64,000 nt of DNA from CAG-411 sp963643465 (GTDB lineage: Bacteria; Bacillota; Clostridia; Lachnospirales; Lachnospiraceae), in NCBI GenBank assembly GCA_963643465.1, contig CAVIJT010000014.1:1-64000 (forward strand), given 5' to 3'. Shown here piece after piece: positions 8,297 to 16,256 of the stretch. The notes beneath the pieces were generated by a model. It was not told the DNA's origin and made no database searches. It was given only the letters and a program-made list of their open reading frames with translations. The position numbers and the translations under genes were made by a program. The first letter of the stretch is position 1; each line of letters begins with the position of its first letter.

Positions 8297-8683
8297 ATGT
8301 GGCAGAGAATGATGTGGAAGTTGCAAGATTTTATGAGAGGCAGAAACGGATTTGATGAATTAAATCGGACCTTGTGTATTGTATATTTTGTTTTGTTTTT
8401 CCTTGGTTCCATCACTCATAAAGGAATCTTTTTCTCATTAGAGTGGTTATTGTTTATTTTTATTTTGTACCGAACATTTTCCAAAAAGATATGGGATAGG
8501 CAGAAGGAAAACACTGCATATACTGGATTTATTCATTTACAGAAAATGCGTTGGCAATATCGTGGAGAGTATAAGGTATTTCGTTGTAGAAGCTGCAATA
8601 AGATTGTAAGAGTGCCAAGACACAAGGGAAAGATTGAGGTTACTTGTCCAAAGTGTGGGAATAGAAAAATTGTCCGTTCATAA
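8297..8683 (+). CDS. small membrane protein with C-terminal zinc ribbon
   Basis: This 128-residue protein has two adjacent hydrophobic segments (residues ~27-43 and ~48-63) followed by a basic linker and a C-terminal zinc ribbon with CRSCNK and CPKCGN pairs, residues about 96-126. The arrangement suggests a membrane-anchored protein with a cytosolic zinc-binding knuckle. The frame is open for 12 more codons upstream, but AAGGAAG is correctly spaced only for the ATG at 8297. It is 20 bases ahead of cobB and probably co-transcribed. No specific function is recognised. Confidence 0.72.
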   Translation: MWQRMMWKLQDFMRGRNGFDELNRTLCIVYFVLFFLGSITHKGIFFSLEWLLFIFILYRTFSKKIWDRQKENTAYTGFIHLQKMRWQYRGEYKVFRCRSCNKIVRVPRHKGKIEVTCPKCGNRKIVRS

Positions 8684-8703
8684 AAAATAAGGAGTGGGTG
8701 TGT

Positions 8704-9444
8704 ATGAATGAGAAGGTAGAACAACTGGCGGATATGCTGAAGAGCAGTGAAAATATTGTTTTCTTTGGAGGTGCAGGTGTTAGCACTGCAAGTAATATTC
8801 CGGATTTTCGAAGTTCGGATGGATTGTACAGTAAGAAGTTAAATAAGCAGTTTTCTCCGGAACAGGCGGTATCACACACTTTTTTGATGCGTTATCCAGA
8901 GGAGTTTTATGAATTTTATACAAAGCATTTAATTTATCCGGATGCAAAACCAAATGCCTGTCATGTGGCATTGGCAAAGTTAGAAGAGATGGGAAAATTA
9001 AAGGCAATCGTTACCCAGAATATTGATGGTTTGCATCAGGCAGCAGGAAGTAAAGTGGTATATGAATTACATGGTTCTGTGCATAGAAATTATTGTTCAA
9101 AGTGCGGAACACGTTATGACAATGCGGAATATATATTGAAAGCGGCAGGAGTACCAAAGTGCGAGAAGTGTGGTGGAGATGTCCGGCCAGAAGTGGTGCT
9201 TTATGAGGAAGGATTGGATCAGGATGTAGTAAATGGAGCAGTTACGGCTATTTCTCAGGCAGATATGCTGATTATTGGCGGTACTTCGTTAGTGGTATAT
9301 CCGGCGGCAGGTCTTATCAATTATTTTCACGGTACAAAACTGATACAAATTAATAAGACGAAAACGGCAGCAGACAGCAGGGCAGATTTGACTATTAATG
9401 AGGATATTGCCAAAGTGATGGATGAGGCAGTTTCCTTATTGTAG
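8704..9444 (+). CDS. cobB: NAD-dependent protein deacylase (sirtuin)
   Basis: This 246-residue Sir2-family enzyme removes acyl groups from lysines using NAD+. It shows the NAD-binding motifs GAGVSTASNIPDFRS and TQNIDGLHQAAG, the catalytic His in YELHGSVH, a structural zinc site CSKC...CEKC, and GGTSLVVYPA near the end. The spacer DFRSSDGLYS is the usual form for bacterial sirtuins. A GTG two codons earlier is possible, but AAGGAG at nine bases favours the ATG. It lies directly after the zinc-ribbon gene and converges with thiD, with five bases between stop codons. Confidence 0.95.
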   Translation: MNEKVEQLADMLKSSENIVFFGGAGVSTASNIPDFRSSDGLYSKKLNKQFSPEQAVSHTFLMRYPEEFYEFYTKHLIYPDAKPNACHVALAKLEEMGKLKAIVTQNIDGLHQAAGSKVVYELHGSVHRNYCSKCGTRYDNAEYILKAAGVPKCEKCGGDVRPEVVLYEEGLDQDVVNGAVTAISQADMLIIGGTSLVVYPAAGLINYFHGTKLIQINKTKTAADSRADLTINEDIAKVMDEAVSLL

Positions 9445-9449
9445 TTACT

Positions 9450-10250
9450 TTATTTTTGGAACGAAGGAATCGTCAAAAGGTAACCATGATGAAGAGGACC
9501 GTTTCCGTTGCCGAGATTAAGACCTGCGGATAAGGCACCTGTGATGTAGTTTTTTGCACAGGAAACGGCATCGGGCAAGGACATACCGTTTGCAAGATTT
9601 GCAGCAATAGCAGAAGACAATGTGCATCCAGTACCATGGTTGTTTGGGTTATTGATTCGACTGCCTGTAAACCAGTGAGGAGTTTCATTTTCATAGAGGA
9701 GATCATTGGCGTTTTTTACGCTATGTCCTCCTTTGCATAAAACAGCACAGTGACATGTTTGGGCAATTTTTTTTGTGGCGGTGAGCATATCGTTTTCTGA
9801 TTTGATTTCCATATTTGCCAGTACCTGTGCTTCAGGAATATTGGGAGTGATGAGGGTTGCCAGAGGGAAGAGTCGGTTTTTCATGAGTGTTATGGCATTT
9901 TCATTGAGTAACCGTTTTCCGCTGGTGGATACCATTACAGGGTCTACTACAATATTTTTTGGCTGATAAAAAGTCAGTTTTTCTATAATAACGGTAAGAA
10001 TTTCTTGATTTACCGTCATCCCGATTTTTATAGCATCCGGAAAAATATCTTCCAGAACACAGTCTAATTGTTTTTCTAAAAATGCAGGAGGAACAGGAAG
10101 AACCTCTTTTACGCCAGTGGTATTTTGGGCGGTAAGGGCAGTAATGACACTGGACCCATAGATTCCATGTGCCATGAGTGTTTTTAGGTCAGCCTGAATT
10201 CCAGCTCCTCCACTGGAATCGCTACCAGCTATTGTTAATACAGTTTTCAT
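9450..10250 (-). CDS. thiD: hydroxymethylpyrimidine (phosphate) kinase
   Basis: ThiD phosphorylates HMP and HMP-P to give HMP-PP for thiamine synthesis. The 266-residue ribokinase-fold protein shows the start TIAGSDSSGGAGIQADLKT, the HGIYGSSVITALTAQNT segment, VVDPVMVSTSGKRLL, TPNIPEAQVL, and the anion-hole motif NNHGTGCTLSSAIAA near residue 205. AAAGGAAG precedes the ATG. It is transcribed away from the thiC block and has no riboswitch that could be seen in its own leader. Confidence 0.95.
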   Translation of the reverse strand: MKTVLTIAGSDSSGGAGIQADLKTLMAHGIYGSSVITALTAQNTTGVKEVLPVPPAFLEKQLDCVLEDIFPDAIKIGMTVNQEILTVIIEKLTFYQPKNIVVDPVMVSTSGKRLLNENAITLMKNRLFPLATLITPNIPEAQVLANMEIKSENDMLTATKKIAQTCHCAVLCKGGHSVKNANDLLYENETPHWFTGSRINNPNNHGTGCTLSSAIAANLANGMSLPDAVSCAKNYITGALSAGLNLGNGNGPLHHGYLLTIPSFQK

Positions 10251-10310
10251 AGGGATACTTCCTTTCCATTTATGTTGTAAATATTTATGTAAGTTATAAA
10301 AGTCTCTTTT

Positions 10311-10339
10311 ATTTTAAATAGGTATTTGGTATTTTGCAA
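10311..10339 (-). promoter_or_regulatory. promoter of thiD
   Basis: On the minus strand TTGCAA (10339-10334) and TAAAAT (10316-10311) are 17 bases apart, 60 bases before the thiD ATG. Confidence 0.6.
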
Positions 10340-10515
10340 TGTTCTTGTGAAAAGTTAGAAGGGGAGTATTTTGAAATAGTTTATTTTCTATATTGCATTA
10401 CGAGGGTAACTTTGTTATGATAAACAAGTCTAAGAAATTTTTCTTAAATATTCGGGATTCATATCGAATCAGATTTTCACGAAGCTAAAAATAAATAGTG
10501 TTTCCAAAGGAGTTC

Positions 10516-10524
10516 TGCTATAAT
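10516..10524 (+). promoter_or_regulatory. extended -10 promoter of first Rpn-type gene
   Basis: TGCTATAAT lies about 135 bases before the start. The sequence around and after it (tataattaaag...gatgattggtg) resembles that in front of the paralogue at 43005-43035 (tataataaagacaatgattggtg), so the two genes share a conserved leader. Confidence 0.55.
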
Positions 10525-10658
10525 TAAAGTAGAGAATGATGATTGGTGTACTCTAAAGTATTAAGATTACAGTTTTGAATTGGTTTTTTAAGATTTTCTT
10601 TGCTTTGCAGCTATAGTATTTTCCTTATGAAACGCATGTTATTATGAAGGGAGAATTT

Positions 10659-11588
10659 ATGGAAAAAAGTAATCACAGAAAGAAAAGAACAATTCAAAAA
10701 GAGAAGAAAGTTATTATTAGACAGGAAAAAACTTATACTAACAGGGAATATAAAGATAGACTATTTAAATTTATTTTTAAAGATAAAGAAAAGTTATTGT
10801 CCTTATATAATGCGCTAAATTCCAGTCATTATATTAATCCGGATGACATTGAAATTACTACATTGGAGGATGTTATTTATTGTAAAATGAAAAATGATAT
10901 TTCATTTATTATAGATGATAGATTAAGCCTTTTCGAACATCAAAGTTCCTATAATCCTAATATGCCGTTAAGAGGATTTTTGTATTTTGCAAAACATTTT
11001 GAAAAGTATATTGCCGAAAGTCAAGTGGACATTTATGGCACAGGTTTAATAGAACTGCCAACACCTAAGTTTGTTGTATTTTACAATGGAACAGGTATGC
11101 AGGAAGATAGAAAAATTTTAAGGTTATCGGATTCTTTTACAAATGTAAAAGAGAAGGCTTGTATGGAATTAGAAGCTATAATATTAAATATAAACTATGG
11201 AAAAAATAAGAAATTAATGGACAGTTGCCGTTCACTGATGGAATATTCGTATTTTGTACAAAAGGTAAAAGAGTATACAGAAAAGCATGAGCGTGATGAA
11301 GCCATAGAATTAGCGGTGGATGAGTGTATTAGGGAAAATATTTTAAAGGATATTTTGATTAAGAACAGAGCGGAGGTCGTGGATATGTTATTAACAGAAT
11401 ATGATGAAGAAAAAAGAATTGGGATTATGAAAAAGGAACTGGAAATAGAACGAGAGCGTACAGAGGAAGTACGAAGGGAATTAGAAAAAGAGAAACAAGA
11501 GAAAGAAGAATACAAAAGGCAATTAGAAGAAGTCAAACGACAAAATAAGGAAATATTAGGATTGTTGAAAGAGCAGAAAAAAGTATAA
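10659..11588 (+). CDS. Rpn/YhgA-like PD-(D/E)XK nuclease-family protein
   Basis: This 309-residue protein has a central nuclease-like fold of the Rpn (recombination-promoting nuclease) group. It shows YKDRLFKFIFKDKEKLL, then DDRLSLFEHQSSYNPNMPLR, where the acidic residues and E-x-Q match the PD-(D/E)XK core, then PKFVVFYNG. The C-terminal ~75 residues are a charged coiled coil. The ATG at 10644 lies upstream of the AAGGGAG site, so the ATG at 10659, eight bases after it, is chosen. A paralogue is at 43174-44163. Families of this type are usually multi-copy and mobile-element-like. Whether it cuts DNA here is not known. Confidence 0.8.
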   Translation: MEKSNHRKKRTIQKEKKVIIRQEKTYTNREYKDRLFKFIFKDKEKLLSLYNALNSSHYINPDDIEITTLEDVIYCKMKNDISFIIDDRLSLFEHQSSYNPNMPLRGFLYFAKHFEKYIAESQVDIYGTGLIELPTPKFVVFYNGTGMQEDRKILRLSDSFTNVKEKACMELEAIILNINYGKNKKLMDSCRSLMEYSYFVQKVKEYTEKHERDEAIELAVDECIRENILKDILIKNRAEVVDMLLTEYDEEKRIGIMKKELEIERERTEEVRRELEKEKQEKEEYKRQLEEVKRQNKEILGLLKEQKKV

Positions 11589-11603
11589 CTAATTAGAAGT
11601 TGC

Positions 11604-11630
11604 TTTTGTAGGGGCAAACTTGCCACAAAA
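11604..11630. other. hairpin after Rpn-type gene
   Basis: TTTTGT and GGCAA pair with TTGCC and ACAAAA. There is no T-run on either side, and the plus-strand half overlaps the -35 of the thiC promoter. It may be a weak end of the upstream transcript. Confidence 0.3.
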
Positions 11631-11648
11631 GAAATAATGTGCTATACT
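11620..11648 (+). promoter_or_regulatory. promoter of thiC
   Basis: TTGCCA (11620-11625) and TATACT (11643-11648) are 17 bases apart, with a TGC extended -10. The promoter lies directly before the TPP riboswitch. Confidence 0.7.
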
Positions 11649-11684
11649 GCAACTGTTCAGGGGAATAGTTACCAGAACAGTATA

Positions 11685-11776
11685 TACTTGGGGAGCTGGC
11701 GCGTAAGTCGGCTGAGAGTAAGCAGAGGAGCTTTGACCCATAACCTGATTTGGATAATGCCAACGTAGGGAAGTCG
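11685..11776 (+). promoter_or_regulatory. TPP riboswitch (THI element)
   Basis: The conserved core is plain: GGGGAGCTGG, then GGCTGAGAG, then TGACCC, then ACCTGATTTGGATAATGCCAACGTAGGGAAG. P1 closes through ACTT at 11686-11689 with AAGT at 11771-11774. When bound to thiamine pyrophosphate it would let the terminator at 11874-11905 form and shut off thiC. Confidence 0.97.
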
Positions 11777-11873
11777 AACCATTTATAGTGAAAAATTGTT
11801 AAGGCAAATTTTCGGATATAAAAAGGATTTATTTTGATTCTATTTAGAGGATAAAATATGCTAAATGACTTAG

Positions 11874-11905
11874 GAGAGATACGTTGAGTATCTCTCTTTA
11901 ATTTT
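11874..11905 (+). terminator. riboswitch-controlled terminator before thiC
   Basis: GAGAGATAC (11874-11882) pairs perfectly with GTATCTCTC (11888-11896), followed by TTTAATTTT. It lies between the TPP aptamer and the thiC ribosome binding site and is the likely expression platform. Confidence 0.85.
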
Positions 11906-11926
11906 AAAGTAGGAGGAATTGATGTT

Positions 11927-13237
11927 ATGAGAAATTACACAACACAGATGGATGCAGCAAGACGTGGGATTGTTACGCCAGAAATGAAGATTGTGGCAAA
12001 GAAAGAATCTATGACAGAAGAAAAATTGATGGGACTTGTGGCAGAGGGAAAGGTAGCAATTTGTGCGAATAAAAATCATACTTGCCTTGAGCCAGAGGGA
12101 GTTGGAAGTATGCTCCGTACAAAGATTAATGTGAATCTGGGAGTATCAAGAGACTGCAAAGATTATGATATTGAGATGGAAAAAGTTATGAGTGCAGTAA
12201 ATCTTGGAGCAGAGGCTATTATGGATTTATCCAGTCATGGAGATACACAGCCATTTCGTCGGAAGTTGACAAAGGAATGTCCGGCTATGATCGGAACAGT
12301 TCCTGTGTATGATAGTGTAATTCATTATCAAAGAGATTTGGCAACTTTGACTGCCAAAGATTTTGTAGATGTAGTTCGTATGCATGCAGAAGATGGAGTG
12401 GATTTTGTGACGCTTCATTGCGGAATTACCAGAAAGACCATTGAGCAAATTCGTAAACACAAGAGAAAAATGAATATTGTAAGCCGTGGTGGTAGCTTGG
12501 TATTTGCATGGATGAGTATGACAGGAGAAGAAAATCCATTTTATGAGCATTTTGATGAAATTTTGGATATTTGCGAGGAATATGATGTAACTGTTTCTTT
12601 AGGAGATGCTTGCCGCCCAGGTTGTTTGGCAGATGCCACAGATGTATGTCAGATTGAGGAGTTAGTCCGTCTTGGAGAGCTTACAAAACGTGCATGGGAC
12701 CACAATGTACAGGTAATGGTAGAAGGACCGGGACATGTGCCTCTTAATCAGATTGCAGCAAATATGGAAGTGCAGAAAACCATTTGTATGGGTGCGCCAT
12801 TTTATGTATTAGGACCATTAGTGACTGATATTGCACCGGGATATGATCATATTACCAGTGCCATTGGAGGTGCAGTTGCAGCCATGAATGGAGCAGCATT
12901 TTTGTGTTATGTTACACCAGCAGAACACTTGGCATTGCCAAATGTGGAGGATGTAAAACAGGGAATTATTGCATCTAAAATCGCAGCACATGCGGCAGAT
13001 ATTGCAAAAGGAATTCCAGGAGCCAGAGATATAGATGACCGCATGGCAGATGCCAGAAGAGAGTTAGACTGGGAAAAACAGTATGCTTGTGCGTTGGACC
13101 CAGAAACGGCAAAAGCAATCCGAGATAGTCGTGCGCCTGAAGATGATCATAGTGATACTTGTAGTATGTGCGGAAAATTCTGTGCAGTGCGCAGTATGAA
13201 TAAAGCATTAGCAGGAGAGTATATTGACATATTGTAA
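11927..13237 (+). CDS. thiC: phosphomethylpyrimidine synthase
   Basis: ThiC is the radical-SAM enzyme that rearranges aminoimidazole ribotide to HMP-P. The 436-residue short form lacks the long N-terminal domain of proteobacterial and plant enzymes. It has the iron-sulfur cluster motif CSMCGKFC near residue 412, VEGPGHVPLNQI, and SRGGSLVFAWM. AGTAGGAGGAATTGATGTT precedes the ATG. The gene is under the TPP riboswitch. Its stop codon TAA (13235-13237) is formed by the first bases of the inserted miniature element, so the C-terminus of the ancestral protein may have differed by a residue or so. Confidence 0.97.
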   Translation: MRNYTTQMDAARRGIVTPEMKIVAKKESMTEEKLMGLVAEGKVAICANKNHTCLEPEGVGSMLRTKINVNLGVSRDCKDYDIEMEKVMSAVNLGAEAIMDLSSHGDTQPFRRKLTKECPAMIGTVPVYDSVIHYQRDLATLTAKDFVDVVRMHAEDGVDFVTLHCGITRKTIEQIRKHKRKMNIVSRGGSLVFAWMSMTGEENPFYEHFDEILDICEEYDVTVSLGDACRPGCLADATDVCQIEELVRLGELTKRAWDHNVQVMVEGPGHVPLNQIAANMEVQKTICMGAPFYVLGPLVTDIAPGYDHITSAIGGAVAAMNGAAFLCYVTPAEHLALPNVEDVKQGIIASKIAAHAADIAKGIPGARDIDDRMADARRELDWEKQYACALDPETAKAIRDSRAPEDDHSDTCSMCGKFCAVRSMNKALAGEYIDIL

Positions 13238-13427
13238 CTATTCAGAACCCTCTATAATGGAACAATTAGATACGTTATGCTGGCATATAAGTAGCTGATT
13301 GTTCCATTATAGAGGCACTCGAATAGAGTTGCCTCCACATATATGAGCAGTCTTAGTGCGTAGCACGAAACTGGAGTCCGTAAGGACGACGAGTGCGAAT
13401 ATATGGGGAGGGGTTCTGAAGCATTAC
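13234..13427 (+). mobile_element. miniature inverted-repeat element, full copy 1
   Basis: This 194-base element begins GTAACTATTCAGAACCCTC and ends GAGGGGTTCTGAAGCATTAC; the right end has drifted from the perfect repeat seen in copy 2. Inside are a long hairpin (CTCTATAATGGAACAAT against ATTGTTCCATTATAGAG) and a second closed by CATATAT/ATATATG. Flanking 8-mers GACATATT and GATAGATT match at 6 of 8, consistent with an aged target duplication. It has no coding capacity. It overlaps the thiC stop codon. Confidence 0.88.
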
Positions 13428-13557
13428 GATAGATTGTAATAATACAGAGGGAAAAATCATAAATTGGGTGTTTGCAATCCATTTGTGATTTTGGAATAGA
13501 GCAAATTTTGACGAACTTGTGATGTGAATATATTTTTTAGAAAGTCAGGTGTATGCA
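13428..13557. other. spacer between miniature element and thiM-thiE
   Basis: It contains an imperfect hairpin (AAATCATAAATTGG against CCATTTGTGATTT, about 13457-13495) and a possible weak promoter TTGACG-N17-TATTTT ending about 15 bases before the start. Whether thiM-thiE is transcribed from here or by read-through from thiC is unclear. Confidence 0.35.
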
Positions 13558-15102
13558 ATGGAAAAATACGAAATACAAGAAAAAATCAAGGAAGCAGTAA
13601 AACTTGTAAGAGAGAAAAATCCTATGGCTGGTTCTGTTACCAACTCGGTTAGCATAAATTTAGTTGCAAATGCGCAGCTTGCAGTAGGTGGTTCTGCGGC
13701 AATGGTATATTTGCCGGATGAGGGAGAGTGTTTGGCAAATGTAGGAGATGCGGTATATTTGAATATGGGAACGTTATTGCCAGTTTATGAGGAAACGATA
13801 CCAAGAACGGCTAAAATGCTCCACGAGGAGGGCAAGATTTGTGTCATTGATCCTGTAGGGATTGGAATTGGTTCTTTGCGCACAAAAATATTAATGGACA
13901 TAAAACCATACAAACCAAAGATTATTAGGGGTAACGCATCTGAAATTATTGCGCTTGCCAGCCTTTGGGGATTAGAAGGAGAGCAGGGAACAAATAATAC
14001 TCGTGGTGTAGATTCTACAGAAGGAGTGGATGCAGCTTATGATGCAGCTATCAGCATTGCAAAATATACTGGTGGTGCGGTGGCAGTTTCAGGAGTGGAG
14101 GATATGGTCACAGATGGTACTCAAGTGGTGTATTCCAGTGGTGCTTCCAGTATGATGAGAAATATTACCGGAGCTGGGTGTTCTCTTGGTGGAGTTATGG
14201 CTATTTATGCTTGCGTTACTACACCTTTTATTGCGGCACTTACGGCGGTTTCTATGTATAATTTTGCTGGAGAGCGCGCAGAGAAAAAAATGCAGGGACC
14301 TGCAAGTTTTCAAACATATTTTTTAGATGCTCTTTATGAGGCAACTCCAGAGCAGGTTGCGAACAATCCATTTTGGTTTGAGGGAAAAAAAGGTTCTATG
14401 AGAGAATGTTTGGATATTTCCAAGTATTTTGTAATTGGACCGGAAAATACAAATGGACAGCCGGTTTCAAACATGGTACAGGCAGCAGTAGAGGCTGGAT
14501 TTACCTGTATACAAATTCGTTCCAAAGAGGCAGGAGCAAAGGAGTTGATTTCCCTTTGTAGAGAGGCCACAGATGTAATTGCAAATGCAGGAAAATCGGA
14601 TACAGTTGCTTTGTTGGTGGATGACCGTTTGGATGTAGTTTTAGCTGCCCGCAAGCAAGGGATTAAAGTGGATGGAATTCATGTAGGCCAGTCCGATATT
14701 CCAGTAGAAGTGTGTCGTCAATATTTGGGAGAAGATTCTATTGTTGGACTTTCTGCACCGTCAAAAGATTTGATTCGCTATGTGCGAGAAACGGATGTCC
14801 ATGACATTGATTATTTTGGGGCAGGTCCATTGCGTCCATCTGTATCAAAGAAAGATTGTGGAATGGATGAAAATGGAAATATTATTGTTAAGACATTAGA
14901 TGAATTGACAGAGCTTGCAAAAGAAAGTCCAATTCCCATTGTGGTAGGTGGTGGTGTGAATGTAGAAGATTTACCTGCACTTGCAAAAACTGGTGTAGCG
15001 GGATTTTTTGTGATTTCTGCCATAGCAAGTGCGAAAAATTCGAAAGAAGCCGCCAAGAAACTTGCAGATACTTGGGAGGAATGCGTTTCTGTATCCTCTT
15101 AA
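13558..15102 (+). CDS. hydroxyethylthiazole kinase / thiamine-phosphate synthase fusion
   Basis: This 514-residue protein joins two thiamine-salvage enzymes. Residues ~1-275 are ThiM: NPMAGSVTNSVSINLVAN, VIDPVGIGIGSLR, IIRGNASEI, and ITGAGCSLGGV with the catalytic Cys. Residues ~285-510 are ThiE: CIQIRSKEAG, LLVDDRLDVVLA, DGIHVGQSDIP, FGAGPLRPSVSKKD and IPIVVGGGVN. It would phosphorylate thiazole alcohol and couple it to HMP-PP from ThiD, giving thiamine phosphate. A GTG three codons earlier is possible; AGGTG six bases before the ATG supports this start. Confidence 0.94.
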   Translation: MEKYEIQEKIKEAVKLVREKNPMAGSVTNSVSINLVANAQLAVGGSAAMVYLPDEGECLANVGDAVYLNMGTLLPVYEETIPRTAKMLHEEGKICVIDPVGIGIGSLRTKILMDIKPYKPKIIRGNASEIIALASLWGLEGEQGTNNTRGVDSTEGVDAAYDAAISIAKYTGGAVAVSGVEDMVTDGTQVVYSSGASSMMRNITGAGCSLGGVMAIYACVTTPFIAALTAVSMYNFAGERAEKKMQGPASFQTYFLDALYEATPEQVANNPFWFEGKKGSMRECLDISKYFVIGPENTNGQPVSNMVQAAVEAGFTCIQIRSKEAGAKELISLCREATDVIANAGKSDTVALLVDDRLDVVLAARKQGIKVDGIHVGQSDIPVEVCRQYLGEDSIVGLSAPSKDLIRYVRETDVHDIDYFGAGPLRPSVSKKDCGMDENGNIIVKTLDELTELAKESPIPIVVGGGVNVEDLPALAKTGVAGFFVISAIASAKNSKEAAKKLADTWEECVSVSS

Positions 15103-15161
15103 AATGGAATAAGTTGCATTTTTGATTGTGTGCGGATAGCAATTTTAGGGAAGAAGATGTA

Positions 15162-15208
15162 AAAAGAGTAGTATATGCCGGAGATGGTATGTACTACTCT
15201 TTTGTATT
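15162..15208 (+). terminator. terminator after thiM-thiE
   Basis: AAAAGAGTAGTATATGCC pairs with GGTATGTACTACTCTTTT around GGAGAT, followed by GTATTTTT. Confidence 0.85.
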
Positions 15209-15262
15209 TTTGTCCTTTTAAAATTGTTTAATCTGAGAAACTCATAAAGTATACTTTTTAGA

Positions 15263-16210
15263 TTATCGCTTTGCTTCCAATTTTTTTTGGCGAATCTCTT
15301 CTTTGTGTTTTTTTAAGTTCATAGCCTCTTCTTTGGAAATAATTTTTATTGTTTTTACTGCAAAATAGCGGTTATTGTCGGTCTTTTTTACACGAAGTTT
15401 TCCTTTCAAATATCCGTGCTTTTTACAGTAGAATAGTCCAAAATAATTGACTTTTGTGCTGCTGGAAAACCAGTCAATCTGTTTGGTAGCAGGACCATGA
15501 CAAATGCAACAGACAGTTCCTTTTACATATTTGGAACGGAGCAGTTGATCTTTGCTTTTATGCACCATGGAAATGTATTTGGAGTAACTTGCAAAAGATA
15601 CATAAATTTCGTCCTCTTGACATTTTGGTGGGTTATAATAATCAATTTCCATGTACTTTTTGGTTTTCTTTAAGTCAAATTTTTGAAAAATTCGTGCCGT
15701 ATATTTGGCATCACAAATAGCTGAATGAAATTCTCCATCTTCCTGCAAATGAAAATATTCAGCAGCGAAAGACAACGTTCTGGTCTTTTTTTCCTCCTCA
15801 AAAAAGATAGCAAATAGTTTTTGTACATCATAGAAGAAAAATGGTTTTGTGTCCAATGTAGGAAATCCATAATGTTTCATATTTCTTTGAAGTTCTACTA
15901 AATCCATAGAGCCCCATGTGCAGAAAATGGCATCATCTCCACACCATTTCAAAAAACGTTGAATTACTTGTGGAAAGGGATTTCCTTTCTGTAGTTCTTC
16001 CATGCTGATATGCACAATTTGGCTTACATTTGGGTCAAGTTCTGTATATATTTGCGGCTGTACAAGTTCATTGAACTCTCCGAGGATTTCCTGTTTTTCA
16101 TTTAGTTTTACGGCCCCGATTTCTATGATTTCAAATGGAATGGATTTTATCTCGCCTTCTTTGCCGTTAGGAGATTGATTCCATTCTAAATCCATTACAA
16201 TGTAGTTCAA
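15263..16210 (-). CDS. DEDDh 3'-5' exonuclease (KapD/ERI-1-like) with zinc-binding tail
   Basis: This 315-residue protein has an N-terminal exonuclease domain (~1-190). DLEWNQ and IIEIGAVKL give the first acidic pair, WGSMDL the second motif, and HSAICDAKYTARIF the last His and Asp. The C-terminal ~120 residues are basic and hold Cys/His pairs (CCICHGP and FYCKKHG) that may bind zinc; this part is not assigned. The frame is open to 16273, but AAAGGCGG sits 8 bases before a TTG codon giving NYIVMDLEW, which is the best-supported start; the first ATG (16198) is inside the fold. It is 46 bases downstream of the repeat protein and probably in its transcript. Confidence 0.78.
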   Translation of the reverse strand: MNYIVMDLEWNQSPNGKEGEIKSIPFEIIEIGAVKLNEKQEILGEFNELVQPQIYTELDPNVSQIVHISMEELQKGNPFPQVIQRFLKWCGDDAIFCTWGSMDLVELQRNMKHYGFPTLDTKPFFFYDVQKLFAIFFEEEKKTRTLSFAAEYFHLQEDGEFHSAICDAKYTARIFQKFDLKKTKKYMEIDYYNPPKCQEDEIYVSFASYSKYISMVHKSKDQLLRSKYVKGTVCCICHGPATKQIDWFSSSTKVNYFGLFYCKKHGYLKGKLRVKKTDNNRYFAVKTIKIISKEEAMNLKKHKEEIRQKKLEAKR

Positions 16211-16256
16211 GCTGCATCCGCCTTTCTGTTTCAAATTTCGGTCTGTAATATGTATA

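Noticed and set aside
11656..11672. Possible fourth copy of the miniature element (GAATAGTTAC near the TPP riboswitch)
   Set aside because: Only ten bases match and they form part of a small hairpin (ACTGTTC/GAACAGT) ahead of the riboswitch.
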